A DNA stretch of 64,000 nt from Propionibacterium sp. oral taxon 192 str. F0372 (GTDB lineage Bacteria > Actinomycetota > Actinomycetes > Propionibacteriales > Propionibacteriaceae). Positions 16,361-25,927 of this stretch are shown in pieces (the stretch's first letter is position 1; each line of letters starts with the position of its first letter). The notes under the pieces are model-generated. The model saw only the letters and a list, made by a program, of their open reading frames with translations. It made no database searches and was not told the origin of the DNA. The position numbers were made by a program, and so were the translations under genes. Location of the stretch: contig NZ_KE340297.1 in assembly GCF_000413315.1 (NCBI RefSeq), positions 623,698 through 687,697 on the forward strand, given 5' to 3'.

Positions 16361-18238
16361 ATGACCAACTCCGGCACCGATCAGCACCGCCAGGAATTGA
16401 TCGACAAATTGGCGCCACAAGGCGTGTCCTTCGGCTATCGCAACACCAAAGGGGTATGGATAGACACTCCCACCGCAACCTTGGAGAAGATCACGGAATC
16501 CTTCCCCGAGGTGGCCGAGGGCCCCATGGAAGGCGCTCCCATCGTGTGCACCCCGGGACGCTGGCATCCTGAGCTGTTCGGCACACTCATCTTGGAGGAT
16601 GGCTTCCACTTCCAGTGCCAAGGTGTCGTCGACGCCCCTGGCTACCACATCTTGTACACCGACGAAGGGATTCGCCGGTTCGTCATCGCAGCCCCCGAAT
16701 TCCTGAAAACCCCAGCACGCGGCTGGGGTTGGCAAATCCAGCTCTATGCCACCCGCTCGGTGCATTCCTGGGGCATCGGCGATTTCCGCGACCTAGCCCA
16801 GATCGCCCGCATCGCGGCCTCGCAGGGCGCATCCTGTGTGCAGGTCTCCCCGGTGCATGCCATCGCCCCTTTGCCTAACCCGCAGTCCTCCCCCTATTCC
16901 CCGGCCTCCCGGCTGTTCCTCAACACCCTGCACATCGCCCCGGGCGCAATCGTCGGCGCCGAACGAATTGACCTAACCGATCTTGATGCCAAAGGACGCG
17001 CCCTCAATGAGCAGCGGCTCATCGATCGCAAGGCCGTGTGGGCGCTGAAAAACGAGGCCCTCAACCGCATCTGGGAAGCTCTCAAGGACGTCCCGAACGT
17101 CGAATTCAACCAATGGGAGGCCGCCCAGGGCTCAGAGCTGCAACGCTGGGGACTGTGGTCGGCAATCACCGAAGCCCAGCAGAACCCAGACTGGCGTCGC
17201 TGGCCCGCCGAACTCCAGTCCCCCGACGGACCGGGAGTGGCCCGCTTCGCCACCGAGCACGCCGCCCGGATCCGCTTCCACATCTGGTGCCAGTGGGTGG
17301 CCGCCGTGCAATATGCCGAGGCCTGCTCCTCAGGGGTGGATATCATCGCTGACCTGGCCGTCGGCTTCGACGCAGGTTCCGCCGACGCCTGGGCCTTCCA
17401 GGACTCCCTGGAATTCGACTTCGAGATCGGTGCCCCGCCGGATTCCCACAACACCGAGGGGCAACGCTGGGGGCTCCCCCCGTTCAATCCGACTTCCTTG
17501 GTGAAATCAGATTTCGAGCCTTTCATCAAGATGGTGCATGCCGGTTTGCAGTCCGCCGGTTCACTGCGCATGGATCACGTGATGCAACTGTGGCGGCTGT
17601 TTTGGGTGCCAACCTGCGGAGGCGCTGCCGACGGCGTCTACGTCTACTACCCAGTCGACGCCCTGCTGGCCATCCTGCGTCTTGAGGCGATGCGAGCCGA
17701 CGCTTGGATCGTCGGTGAGGATATGGGAACCGTCGCCGACGGGGTCCGCGAGACCATGGAGTCGATCGGCATGCTGGGCAACCGCTCGGCGATGCGCACT
17801 CCGGTCAGTGAGTTCCCAGTGCTCGGGGTTGGTACATCCTCCACTCACGATCAGGTGACCGTTGCCGGACTGCTCACCAACTCCGATGTGCGCGACCTGA
17901 AACGCATCGGCAAGAACGCCGACTGGGCGCAGGTCGAACGCACCCGCCGGGCACTGGCCGAGCTCTCGCACATCAACCCGGACCGTGCCCCGGAATCGAT
18001 GACCACCGACGACATCCGGGCCGCGGTCATTGCCCGCTACCGGCTGCTCTCCGACGCCCCCTCGGTGCTCGTGGTGGTCAACATCGACGACGCCGCGATG
18101 GTCCCGGAACGCCCGAACATGCCCGGCACTGTGGACACCTACCCGAACTGGTGCTTCGCCCTGCCCAAGCCGGTGGCTCAGATCATGACCTCCGATATGG
18201 CCGACGACTTGGTGAGCCTAATGCACGAGGATCGCTGA
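16361..18238 (+). CDS. malQ: 4-alpha-glucanotransferase (amylomaltase)
   Basis: 625-aa GH77 enzyme that disproportionates maltodextrins and glycogen breakdown products. The catalytic groups are visible: nucleophile Asp near residue 405 in RMDHVMQLWRLFW, acid/base Glu near 453 in GEDMGT and the transition-state Asp near 497 in THDQVT. The start is ATG 16361 because AGGAAGG (16346-16352) precedes it by eight bases; an upstream in-frame ATG at 16265 overlaps the inverted repeats. No other maltodextrin genes are nearby. Confidence 0.95.
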   Translation: MTNSGTDQHRQELIDKLAPQGVSFGYRNTKGVWIDTPTATLEKITESFPEVAEGPMEGAPIVCTPGRWHPELFGTLILEDGFHFQCQGVVDAPGYHILYTDEGIRRFVIAAPEFLKTPARGWGWQIQLYATRSVHSWGIGDFRDLAQIARIAASQGASCVQVSPVHAIAPLPNPQSSPYSPASRLFLNTLHIAPGAIVGAERIDLTDLDAKGRALNEQRLIDRKAVWALKNEALNRIWEALKDVPNVEFNQWEAAQGSELQRWGLWSAITEAQQNPDWRRWPAELQSPDGPGVARFATEHAARIRFHIWCQWVAAVQYAEACSSGVDIIADLAVGFDAGSADAWAFQDSLEFDFEIGAPPDSHNTEGQRWGLPPFNPTSLVKSDFEPFIKMVHAGLQSAGSLRMDHVMQLWRLFWVPTCGGAADGVYVYYPVDALLAILRLEAMRADAWIVGEDMGTVADGVRETMESIGMLGNRSAMRTPVSEFPVLGVGTSSTHDQVTVAGLLTNSDVRDLKRIGKNADWAQVERTRRALAELSHINPDRAPESMTTDDIRAAVIARYRLLSDAPSVLVVVNIDDAAMVPERPNMPGTVDTYPNWCFALPKPVAQIMTSDMADDLVSLMHEDR

Positions 18239-18240
18239 AT

Positions 18241-18293
18241 CCCGGCCTAGTGCTGCAGCAACCTTCTCGGTTACCGCAGCACCGAGTTCCGGG
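18241..18293 (+). terminator. Hairpin after malQ
   Basis: Inner stem GTGCTGC (18250-18256) with GCAGCAC (18276-18282), and an outer CCCGG/CCGGG pair. It starts two bases after the malQ stop codon and has no T-tract. Confidence 0.4.
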
Positions 18294-18341
18294 CAATGAC
18301 GAGCAGACACGTGGGGATTACGCACGCCCATAACCACAGCA

Positions 18342-18449
18342 CCCACGACGACGAGCCCATCCGGGATGAGGCATCAGGTGACCTGGTCACCATGGGTGAC
18401 ATTGATATCGAGCCCACGACGACGAGCCCATCCGGGATGAGGCATCAGG
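18342..18449. repeat. Exact 37-bp direct repeat pair
   Basis: Positions 18342-18378 and 18413-18449 are identical over 37 bases, 71 bp apart start to start. Each copy contains GAGCCCATCCGGGATGAGG. The spacer includes the near-palindrome GGTGACCTGGTCACC (18377-18391). Only two copies are present, which argues against a CRISPR array. The repeat fills the gap between malQ and the convergent phosphatase gene. Confidence 0.75.
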
Positions 18450-18498
18450 AATCCGGTGCAGTTGGAGTCTGATGAAGCCGGGAAACAGGGTGCAGGAC

Positions 18499-19071
18499 TC
18501 AGAGTTCGGCCAGAGAGATGATCTCCCACCCCGAACCGGGGTGACCGTCGAGAACGATGACTGCGGTATTGTCCAGGCGCCCGACCACCGAGGGATCCAC
18601 ACCACCGCGCATCGTGAGCCACACCCCCAGCATCGCCCCATGCGAAACGATCACGGCGCTGCGATGGACGCTAGCGATCTCGGCCACGCCCGCGTCGAAG
18701 CGGGCCAGCACCTGGTTTCCGGATTCCCCGCCTTCGATGGTGTGCTCCATATCCTCGATCCATCGTAGGAGCATCCTGGTGTAGCGGTCCCAGTCCGGGT
18801 TCATCTCCTCGACACCGGCCGGGATCTCCCGGAAGCGGCGGTCCTGCACCACCTCCAGCCCACGAGCAGCGGCGAGCGGGGTGGCGGTCTGGACGGCACG
18901 CACCAGGTCGGAAGAGAAGACGGCCTCAATCTCGGCCCCAGCCAGTCGCTGCACCAAGGTCTCGGCCTGGCCGAGACCGGTCCAGTTCAGCGGTGCTCCT
19001 GGGTGAGCGGTATCCAGCAGGTGATTCACATTGGAATCGGTCTGACCGTGGCGAATGAGATGGAGGAGCAC
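18499..19071 (-). CDS. Histidine phosphatase family protein (phosphoglycerate-mutase-like)
   Basis: 190 aa. The phospho-accepting histidine is in LIRHGQTDSN at the N-terminus, the second catalytic histidine in VSHGAMLG and the acid in RFREIPAG. It could act on a sugar phosphate, nucleotide or other phosphoester. The start was set at GTG 19071 because the RHG motif must be near the N-terminus and TATTCT lies exactly six bases upstream, predicting a leaderless transcript. It follows the sortase gene by about 50 bp but may be a separate unit. Confidence 0.88.
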   Translation of the reverse strand: MLLHLIRHGQTDSNVNHLLDTAHPGAPLNWTGLGQAETLVQRLAGAEIEAVFSSDLVRAVQTATPLAAARGLEVVQDRRFREIPAGVEEMNPDWDRYTRMLLRWIEDMEHTIEGGESGNQVLARFDAGVAEIASVHRSAVIVSHGAMLGVWLTMRGGVDPSVVGRLDNTAVIVLDGHPGSGWEIISLAEL

Positions 19072-19121
19072 GCGGTCAGAATATCCGAGCCCATCTGTCG
19101 GCGGCCTTGCACCCGGCCGGT

Positions 19122-20069
19122 TCAGCGAGCCCGGCGACGGTCCCGGCGCCGGGCAGCATTGACGAACAAGATGATGAACAGGATCACCGTCGCCGAAGCA
19201 GCCCCGGCCGCGACGGCGATCCACACGCTGGGCATCGCCTGAGCCGCAGGGATCACCGAACGATTGATCGGGATATCACCGCTCGACCATTCGGCTGGGA
19301 TCTCGGTGCGTTCGGCGCGGACGAGCAGCCGGTGGGAGTTAACCCCGTAGGGGGTACAGGTAACCAAGGTGACCAGGTCCCTTCCCGCCTCAATCGCCAA
19401 GGCGCTTACCTCGTCGGGCAGCACTACCTCGGCCGAGCTCACCTGATAGGCGTGATCTTCACCGAGCACCCGGATGATGAACCAGTCGCCGGGGTGCAGT
19501 TCACCGAGCCGGTCGAACAGTTGGGCATTGGGCAGGCCGGTGTGTCCGGCAAGCACCGAATGGGTGGATGGGCCACCGAAGGGCACCGAGGTGTTGACAA
19601 GGTGCCCCACGCCGTGGGTTAGGGAGCGCTCATCGGTGTAGTGGGAGACCGGCAAATCCACCCCGATAGCGGGAATCACCAGTTGGGCCATCACACCATC
19701 GCCTGCCAAGTTGAGCACTTGCTCGTATTCCTCGTTATCCGGGCGCATGTCACGGCCATCAAAAGGGTCGACGACGTGGGAACTGCCGTTAAGCAGTTGC
19801 TGGTTGTAGGCAATGGCTGCAGCCTTCTGCTGCCATAGGTCGGCCGGTGCCGCCGATTCGACCGCCTGCTGTTGGTTCCTGCTCACTTGGTCCTGGGTCT
19901 GCTGGTTGATCCAGTTGCTGATCACCGGATAGGCGATCAGCCCAGCCCCAGCCAGGATCGCCAGCGTCGCGACAATGATCCGCACCAGGCGACCGGATGA
20001 GGAGGACCGGCCGGTTGGAGCCCCGTATTCCCCAACCGGCCGATCTGTCATTTCCTGTTCTGCACCCAC
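19122..20069 (-). CDS. Class C (pilin-polymerising) sortase
   Basis: 315-aa membrane enzyme that joins pilin subunits by isopeptide bonds. It has an N-terminal membrane segment (about 28-50), the flexible-lid motif DPF at 101-103 characteristic of class C, catalytic His176 in LAGHTG, Cys238 in TLVTCTPYG and Arg247 in HRLLVR, then a C-terminal membrane anchor and Arg-rich tail. It is downstream of two pilin genes in the usual tip-shaft-sortase order. Start GTG 20069 lies six bases from the pilin stop, so the genes are co-transcribed. Confidence 0.95.
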   Translation of the reverse strand: MGAEQEMTDRPVGEYGAPTGRSSSSGRLVRIIVATLAILAGAGLIAYPVISNWINQQTQDQVSRNQQQAVESAAPADLWQQKAAAIAYNQQLLNGSSHVVDPFDGRDMRPDNEEYEQVLNLAGDGVMAQLVIPAIGVDLPVSHYTDERSLTHGVGHLVNTSVPFGGPSTHSVLAGHTGLPNAQLFDRLGELHPGDWFIIRVLGEDHAYQVSSAEVVLPDEVSALAIEAGRDLVTLVTCTPYGVNSHRLLVRAERTEIPAEWSSGDIPINRSVIPAAQAMPSVWIAVAAGAASATVILFIILFVNAARRRDRRRAR

Positions 20070-20074
20070 AGGTA

Positions 20075-21508
20075 TCAGACCCTGAGACGGCGTCTCCTGG
20101 CAGAGACGCCCAGGGCGGCGCCAATGACCAACAGGAAAGTTCCGGCCCCGGACAGGAGGAGCGCCCCCGAACCGCCCGTGGCCGGCAAAACAGGTTGGGC
20201 CGGGTCAACGACGTCGGCCTGAGCCACCAGATAATTGTTCTCGACGACCCCCGCCGTCGCCGGGTTGTCGGCGACAGCCACCGCACCCCCGAGCTCGAAG
20301 ACCTGGTCGGCGACCTTACGGTATCCGGCGGGAACTGTGGTCTCAACTGCCGTGTACTGACCGGCACCGAGATCTTCAAAGTAGACATAACCATCTTGGC
20401 CGGACGTGGAAGTCACCTGGGTGCCGTTGGCCAAGGTGATGGTGAACACCGCACCGGCCAGCGGATCGCCGTCCGGGGTGGTCTTTTTGAAGACATACCC
20501 GTAGGTCTGCACCGTGGCCTTGTCTGAGGACATCGCCGTCGCCGAGTCGTAGGGATTAGGATTGAAGGTGATGGTAGCGGTGTTTCCTGTCACATCGTCG
20601 GCGCTGCGGGAGAATGCCGCATCGGTCACCTTCGCGTTGTAGGTGATCTGGACCGGATCACCGGGATGGGCTAGCACCCATGCCTTGGCAAACCTGAACT
20701 CGTAGCCATTGGCCGTGGCGGTCAGCGTGTAATCGACTCCCGACTGGGCGGCGGCCCCGTTGATCATGATTGAGGTGGTGTCGATCTCCAGCCCTGCAGT
20801 GGGGGTGTCCTCGACGATGAAGGTCGCGTCCTTGGCATCGGCCGGGTAAGAGGGTACAGCGGTGGTGACCCGAAACGGCACCATATCGCCAACGCTGTAC
20901 TGGTCGGTCTTCGCTCCGTACTGGGGGCCGACGCCTTTGTCGATCGCGACCTCGGTCTTCTTAACCGCAATCGGGGCGATCTGGCGGGGAGCATAGTCCC
21001 CGTTGATGACCTCCGGAGAGGCATCGATGATCATGTTCTGGTAGACGCGGGTGGTCCCGTTGGTGCTGGTGACCCGGACCAAGTAGTAGCCGCTGCCGAG
21101 TTGCAGGCCGACCGAATCACCAGCAGAGACCTGGGTGAGATCCGGACTGACCAGCACCGCGGCGATGGCTGATGCCGCAGCCTGCATGGCGCTGCCCTGG
21201 TTGAAGGCTGTGCCGTCACTTGCCACAGCGGCGATCTCGTCAATCGTGTCGTAGGCCTCCGGTAGGCCGGGAGCCATCGTGTAGGTGAGGTTCCTCGATG
21301 CGTCGATGTCCGCGTCGGCGATCCGGAAGGCACTCACGGTGTCGCCCGGTAGCAGATCGGTCACAATGAGGGTGGTGTCGGCGACATCGGTGGGACTGGT
21401 CGGAGTGGCCATCGCCATGGCTGGCGACAGCAACAGCGACAGGGCAGTGATCGCCCCGGCGATCGCAACGTTTCGTGTCACCACCTTGCGGGTGGGCTTC
21501 GCAGTCAT
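20075..21508 (-). CDS. Pilin backbone protein with isopeptide domains and LPATG anchor
   Basis: 477 aa. Signal peptide to about residue 35, an N-terminal pilin domain, a fimbrial isopeptide-type domain (about 180-330), then a SpaA/Cna-B-like domain (YVFKKTTPDGDPLAGAVFTI through TVPAGYRKV). The cell-wall signal is LPATG at about 441, a hydrophobic stretch and RRRRLRV. AAGGAGAATC precedes ATG 21508, so an in-frame upstream codon at 21550 was rejected. No canonical VYPKN pilin motif was found; the joining lysine may be in the IAPIAVKKTEV region. Probably the major shaft pilin. Confidence 0.9.
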   Translation of the reverse strand: MTAKPTRKVVTRNVAIAGAITALSLLLSPAMAMATPTSPTDVADTTLIVTDLLPGDTVSAFRIADADIDASRNLTYTMAPGLPEAYDTIDEIAAVASDGTAFNQGSAMQAAASAIAAVLVSPDLTQVSAGDSVGLQLGSGYYLVRVTSTNGTTRVYQNMIIDASPEVINGDYAPRQIAPIAVKKTEVAIDKGVGPQYGAKTDQYSVGDMVPFRVTTAVPSYPADAKDATFIVEDTPTAGLEIDTTSIMINGAAAQSGVDYTLTATANGYEFRFAKAWVLAHPGDPVQITYNAKVTDAAFSRSADDVTGNTATITFNPNPYDSATAMSSDKATVQTYGYVFKKTTPDGDPLAGAVFTITLANGTQVTSTSGQDGYVYFEDLGAGQYTAVETTVPAGYRKVADQVFELGGAVAVADNPATAGVVENNYLVAQADVVDPAQPVLPATGGSGALLLSGAGTFLLVIGAALGVSARRRRLRV

Positions 21509-21546
21509 GTGATTCTCCTTGTAGTGGTTCAGCGAATGGGGAAAGT

Positions 21547-23853
21547 TCATGAGCCGGCGATTTCCTGGTCTAGCCTGCGCCGCAGCAACACGACGCCGCT
21601 TCCTGTGACGATGAGGAAGGTTCCGGCAAATAGCAGCCCCGTCACACCCGGACCTGCCGTCGCCGGCAGCCCCGGGATCGGATCGTCAGAGATGGTGATG
21701 GTGGCGGTCTGCTCCCGCAGGGGTAGCGGCACGCTCGTTCCCTGGTCGTCAAGGGTTGTCACTTCGCCTTGGGCAGAAACCCTGATCAGATGCGGTGTTC
21801 CGTCGAGATTGAAACCGGCTGGTGCCCGGGTCTCCCTGAGCCAGTAGGTGGTATCAGCACTGAGGCCGTGGTAGATCCCGTTGCCATCAGCGGTAGTGGT
21901 AATCTCCGCACCCGGAATCGGAGCGGTGAGATCGACATCACTGAATACGACGGCCGGCTGGTCACCGTCGTCAAAGACCCCATCACCGTCATCGGTATAG
22001 AGGGTGAACCGGGCATCTGCCAGCGGAGAGCCGTCCGTGCTGGACTGCTTGGCGACCCCGAGCGAGTTCTTGTACTCGTTGGTGAACGCCAAGCCATCCC
22101 CGTCGGTGGCGACCGCGACATCTAGGACTCCCTGACCGGCGTCGCTTACCGAGACGGTCACGGTCTCGGCGTGAGTGTCGTAGGCATATCCCCGGACACC
22201 GTCATCGTGCTCGGTGATGGTGTAGGTGAAGGTTTTGCCGATGTCTTCCTGGGTGTACTCCAGATCCGCGAAGTTGATGGCACCGGTGGCATCGTTGTTC
22301 ACCGTTTGCAGGATCACACCGGTCGAATCCTTCAGGTCGAAGGAGAACTGACCGGGGGCTAGCGCATGCCCCAAGAGTTTCTTGGTTCCGGTGAGCCCCA
22401 CGCGTCCCTTCGCCTCGTAGGGCACCAGTACCTCGACGGTGTTGGTTGTCTTCGGCTGTCCCCCAATAGTGACCGTAGCCTGGTTGAGGAATTGCCAGTG
22501 GTTGACGCCATCGATGCCGACCGTGGGGTAGGCCGACAGGTCGGTGGTTGTGGAGACCGGGGCGGTGATCCGGAAGACGTGATTGGATTCGGCGTAGCCA
22601 TGACCGGTGTTGATGGCGGTCGCGGTGATGGTTTGTCCGTTGATGGTGATCTGCCAGTTGCCGGTCACATCGACGTTGTCCTTGAGCACCCGCACGGTAG
22701 CCCTGGAAGCGTCGAGGGCCGGATCAAGGGTGTCGGTCATAACGATGGAGGAGGCCTTGTTGGAGTCCGCGACGTAAGGGAAATTCTCGGAGACCTCGAA
22801 GGTGGCGGTTTCGCCCCGCTTGTAGATCTGCTGGGGTGGAGACTTCACCGGTTCCGGCCAGGTGGGGTAGATCACGACCTTCGAGTCATATCCGATACCG
22901 GTGGAGCAGCCCTCACCCCGCCAGCCGGTGGTGAACTGTGGCCCCGCCTTGGCGATGACCGTGGATTGGTTGGTCGGCTCACCAGAAGGATCGTTCGCCC
23001 CGGAGCGGAACCAGGTGTTGTTGTCGCTGATCTTCAGCGTGGTTCCGGTGCCGACGATGGCCTCGTCCTTGTAGCCATCGACCAGGTGCACCCCTTCCCG
23101 CCACTCGGAGGTGAAATCGGCCGTGAAAGCGCCGCTGGGGGTGTAGTGGAGCGGCTGATCGATGTCCCAGTAGACAATGTCTATCTGGCTGCTCGCATCG
23201 ATCTGGGTATCGGTTCCCGTCTTCACCAAGGTGGTAACAAATTGGGTATCCACTCCCACCGATATGCTGGAATCATGGCCCTCGGCTGCCACAAGAGGGC
23301 CGTAGAGCTTCGAGATCTGGAACGGGGTGATCCAGTTCGGTTCCGGCAGCCCGTCGTACTGCCAGGCGTAGATATAGGGGAAGTCGATGATCGAATCGAT
23401 GGTCTCCCCCGTGGAGGTGTAGCCGATCTTGTTCAACCGCACTTTGAAGCCGGGCCACCTCGACCCGTTGTAGGTCAGCTGCCCATTGTCCGGGTAGCGC
23501 CACACCACGTAGGAGCCGCCGTCGTACTTACTATGATCCCACCAGATCCACCAGCCATTGCCGATGTCGACCGAGGGACCATTCTGAGTTGCCTTGTCGG
23601 CAGGGTCCAGTTCGCTGAAATCGTGCCATGCACCGTTGGCCCAAAACTGGGCATTCTCGCCGGTAGGGGTATTCGTGATGTAGACATTGCCACCGACGGC
23701 ATCCAGAACCTGGCCTACCTGCTTGATCGTGACAGCGCTCGCGCTGATCGGAGCGAAGATGACCAACAAGATCACCACAAGCCATGCAGGCAGCGTTCTG
23801 GGCGACAGACCGCGGCGGGACAAACCGCGCGCTCCCCGTGGACGATGACCCAT
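21547..23853 (-). CDS. Large tip/minor pilin with FctA-like and SpaA-like domains
   Basis: 768-aa surface protein, probably the tip adhesin. Signal peptide to about residue 38. A large N-terminal region of about 300 residues resembles the tip-pilin heads of Gram-positive pili and is unrecognised in detail. Then comes an FctA-like pilin domain (from GTKKLLGHALAPGQFSFDLK through VSVSDAGQG) and a SpaA/Cna-B-type domain (PLADARFTLY through TRAPAGFNLDG). The sorting signal reads LPATA at about 729, not LPxTG, then a hydrophobic stretch and RRR. AGGGGAGG precedes ATG 23853. First gene of the pilus operon. Confidence 0.88.
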   Translation of the reverse strand: MGHRPRGARGLSRRGLSPRTLPAWLVVILLVIFAPISASAVTIKQVGQVLDAVGGNVYITNTPTGENAQFWANGAWHDFSELDPADKATQNGPSVDIGNGWWIWWDHSKYDGGSYVVWRYPDNGQLTYNGSRWPGFKVRLNKIGYTSTGETIDSIIDFPYIYAWQYDGLPEPNWITPFQISKLYGPLVAAEGHDSSISVGVDTQFVTTLVKTGTDTQIDASSQIDIVYWDIDQPLHYTPSGAFTADFTSEWREGVHLVDGYKDEAIVGTGTTLKISDNNTWFRSGANDPSGEPTNQSTVIAKAGPQFTTGWRGEGCSTGIGYDSKVVIYPTWPEPVKSPPQQIYKRGETATFEVSENFPYVADSNKASSIVMTDTLDPALDASRATVRVLKDNVDVTGNWQITINGQTITATAINTGHGYAESNHVFRITAPVSTTTDLSAYPTVGIDGVNHWQFLNQATVTIGGQPKTTNTVEVLVPYEAKGRVGLTGTKKLLGHALAPGQFSFDLKDSTGVILQTVNNDATGAINFADLEYTQEDIGKTFTYTITEHDDGVRGYAYDTHAETVTVSVSDAGQGVLDVAVATDGDGLAFTNEYKNSLGVAKQSSTDGSPLADARFTLYTDDGDGVFDDGDQPAVVFSDVDLTAPIPGAEITTTADGNGIYHGLSADTTYWLRETRAPAGFNLDGTPHLIRVSAQGEVTTLDDQGTSVPLPLREQTATITISDDPIPGLPATAGPGVTGLLFAGTFLIVTGSGVVLLRRRLDQEIAGS

Positions 23854-24828
23854 TGCTGCCTCCCCTTGGCTTCCCCGCGCGCAACGAACACGGCAGAGGC
23901 TACCTTTCTCGTCAGATAGGGTCAATCAGCTTGTGAGAGCCACTTTTCGATACGCTTTTGCATCCAACGGCAGGCCGACGAGCACCGGTATACATCAATG
24001 ACGCTGCCCGGGATCCGGGCCAGCATGGGCACCACCACCCCGTCGCCATAGTTAGGACGATCGATCCACCTCGTCAGCCGCTATTCGACGGCGATAACGG
24101 CACACTGGAACGTCGCGTCGTCGGCCGACATACAACCAGACCGGCACACCACCAACCTGGGCTCGGATGCGTAGCGCCAGAAAGATCTGAACCTTGAGTT
24201 GAGGCCCAATCGTAATGAACTGCCAATTCTGGCAAACCACTGCCACGGTGAACGCGCCAAGCGACGCGGCAAAGAACCATGACCTACGGCGCAACCTCCT
24301 GGTCTGACCAGATGGTGATACGCCCCACCGTATTTTTCGATAGGAAAGCTAGTGTTATGGGCATGGGTACCCTAACCCCAGGGCACCAGCAACTCGCCCC
24401 TCAGACTGCAGAGCCCTCCAGCCTGAGCCATTCTGGATTGATCCGCAGCGCGCACGACGACCCCTCCGCTTTGCAGCAGGCATCCCAGAAGTGGATCAAG
24501 ACCATGGAGATCGAAGAAAAGTCCGAGATCACCTATGCCCCACTCCCGAGATTTCGGTGGAAAGCGCACAAGAGATGAGCAAATCCGGGATCGCACCGAT
24601 CTTTATCCTCTACGCGGTGTATTTCTCTCTGTGCAGATTCTATTTCAACCACGGCAGCAATTACACTTTCCTGAGTCACTTGTACGCACCCCTGGACGAG
24701 ATGTAGTTGGCCTCCCATCACAACAGCTTGGATACATTAGCCCCAAACGCAAAGATAGCGACCCATCGGGGTATGGATCCCTCTTCGCCGACCGCCAACC
24801 CTGGCGGTTCTTGGGGGGTGTTCGTCTC
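23854..24828. other. About 1 kb without a supportable gene
   Basis: Between the pilus locus and the decayed biosynthetic cluster. Short frames exist on both strands (for example 24052-24294 minus, with a hydrophobic N-terminal stretch) but none has a recognised domain. The first 100 bases must hold the pilus promoter. The rest looks like eroded coding sequence. Confidence 0.5.
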
Positions 24829-25137
24829 GTGACTGCCATCACCTATCTAGACACTCGCCTATCCGATAAGACGGCATCTGTCGAGGAGATTTTGGGCAGT
24901 GTGCCAGAGCTGGTGCTATCACCAGGCTTCTCGGGCCAAGCAGACTTCGGCAGGTATCTGCACGAGGTTCAGGGACTAAATCGTATTCAGGTCGGTGACC
25001 CCACAACCATCTTCCGAGACGCCCGAGAGATGGTGACAAGGTTCTTCGCCCAGAATCGGATTGACCCGAGTGATATCGAGTACATTGCATCATGCTCTAT
25101 GCGATGGGTGGCCCCGGGGCAAGGACACCAGCCATGA
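24829..25137 (+). pseudogene. N-terminal fragment of a ketoacyl-ACP synthase III-like enzyme
   Basis: 102 codons from GTG 24829, with a G-run ribosome site about ten bases upstream. The fragment (AITYLDTRLSDKTASVEEIL through IDPSDIEYIASCSM) matches by eye the opening of thiolase-fold KAS III / HMG-CoA-synthase-like proteins, ending where the first strand normally leads to the active-site cysteine region. Full-length relatives are about 330-350 aa, so two thirds of the gene is missing. It lies just upstream of an acyl-carrier-protein gene, which supports the reading. Confidence 0.5.
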
Positions 25138-25176
25138 CGCCGTACTCCTAAAGTATCGACAGAAAGAACGAGACAA

Positions 25177-25914
25177 TTGACCAGAGCAGCCATCCTCGAC
25201 CGGGTGCAGAAGATCCTCACCCAACGCCTGAAACTGACCAGTACCCCCTCCGACATCACGGAGGACACGGATCTTCGCATGGAGTACGGGGTTGACTCGC
25301 TGAAGATCGTCGAACTCCTCGCGGAACTGGACAATGCGTTCGGCGTCGGCCTGGACTCCAAGGGAATCTCCGACGAGGTACTGATCCACGTTGGGAGACT
25401 CGTGGACTTCTTAGAAAAGGAAACAGGCGGATCAACCGACGCTGAACTGCGAGGACTCATCCGGGAGGCCACCCAGGACGACTTGGAGGACATCATCGCT
25501 CTCCAGCGCAGAGCGTTCCACAGCGTTGCAGTCCGCGCAGGAAATATGGACATCGCGCCCATGACCCAGACCGTGGACGAGATCCGTGAAGAGATGCCGG
25601 GCAGCAAGATCCTCGTCTACGAGGAGACCGGAGCAATTATCGGTTCCGTCCGGGCGTACGAGTCGGACGGAACCTGTGAGATTGCTCGGCTCATTGTGGA
25701 TCCCTCGCAGCAGAAGCGCGGGATCGGTATCTTGCTGATGTCCGAGATTGAGAGCCGTATAGCCCACTGCTAGCGCTTCAATATCTTCACCGGTGCCCAG
25801 TTCGACGAGGTGATCCGGCTATATGAACGCTTGGGCTACGCAATCGTGCGTCGGGAAGAGGTACAGTCCGTGCCCATGGTCTTCATGTCCAAGTCCACCG
25901 AATCCGACGCGTGA
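25177..25914 (+). pseudogene. ACP-GNAT fusion interrupted by an in-frame amber codon
   Basis: Starts at TTG 25177. Residues 1-85 are an acyl carrier protein with the phosphopantetheine site GVDSLK (about 45-50). Residues 88-198 begin a GNAT acetyltransferase, including the acetyl-CoA loop QQKRGIG. A TAG at 25771-25773 stops the frame inside the GNAT domain. The same frame continues RFNIFTGAQFDEVIRLYERL and ends at TGA 25914, which completes the GNAT fold. A single nonsense change is the simplest explanation. The product could still supply a working ACP domain. Confidence 0.7.
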
Positions 25915-25927
25915 GCGAGGCAGACCA

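Noticed and set aside
18342-18449. CRISPR array
   Set aside because: Only two repeats, a spacer with a near-palindrome, and no cas genes.
22366-23919. 517-codon plus-strand ORF
   Set aside because: Antisense to the tip pilin, with no recognisable domain; the pilin has signal peptide, pilin domains and sorting signal.
24279-24706. Small ORFs between the pilus locus and the KAS III-like fragment
   Set aside because: Short overlapping frames without recognised motifs; probably debris of eroded genes.
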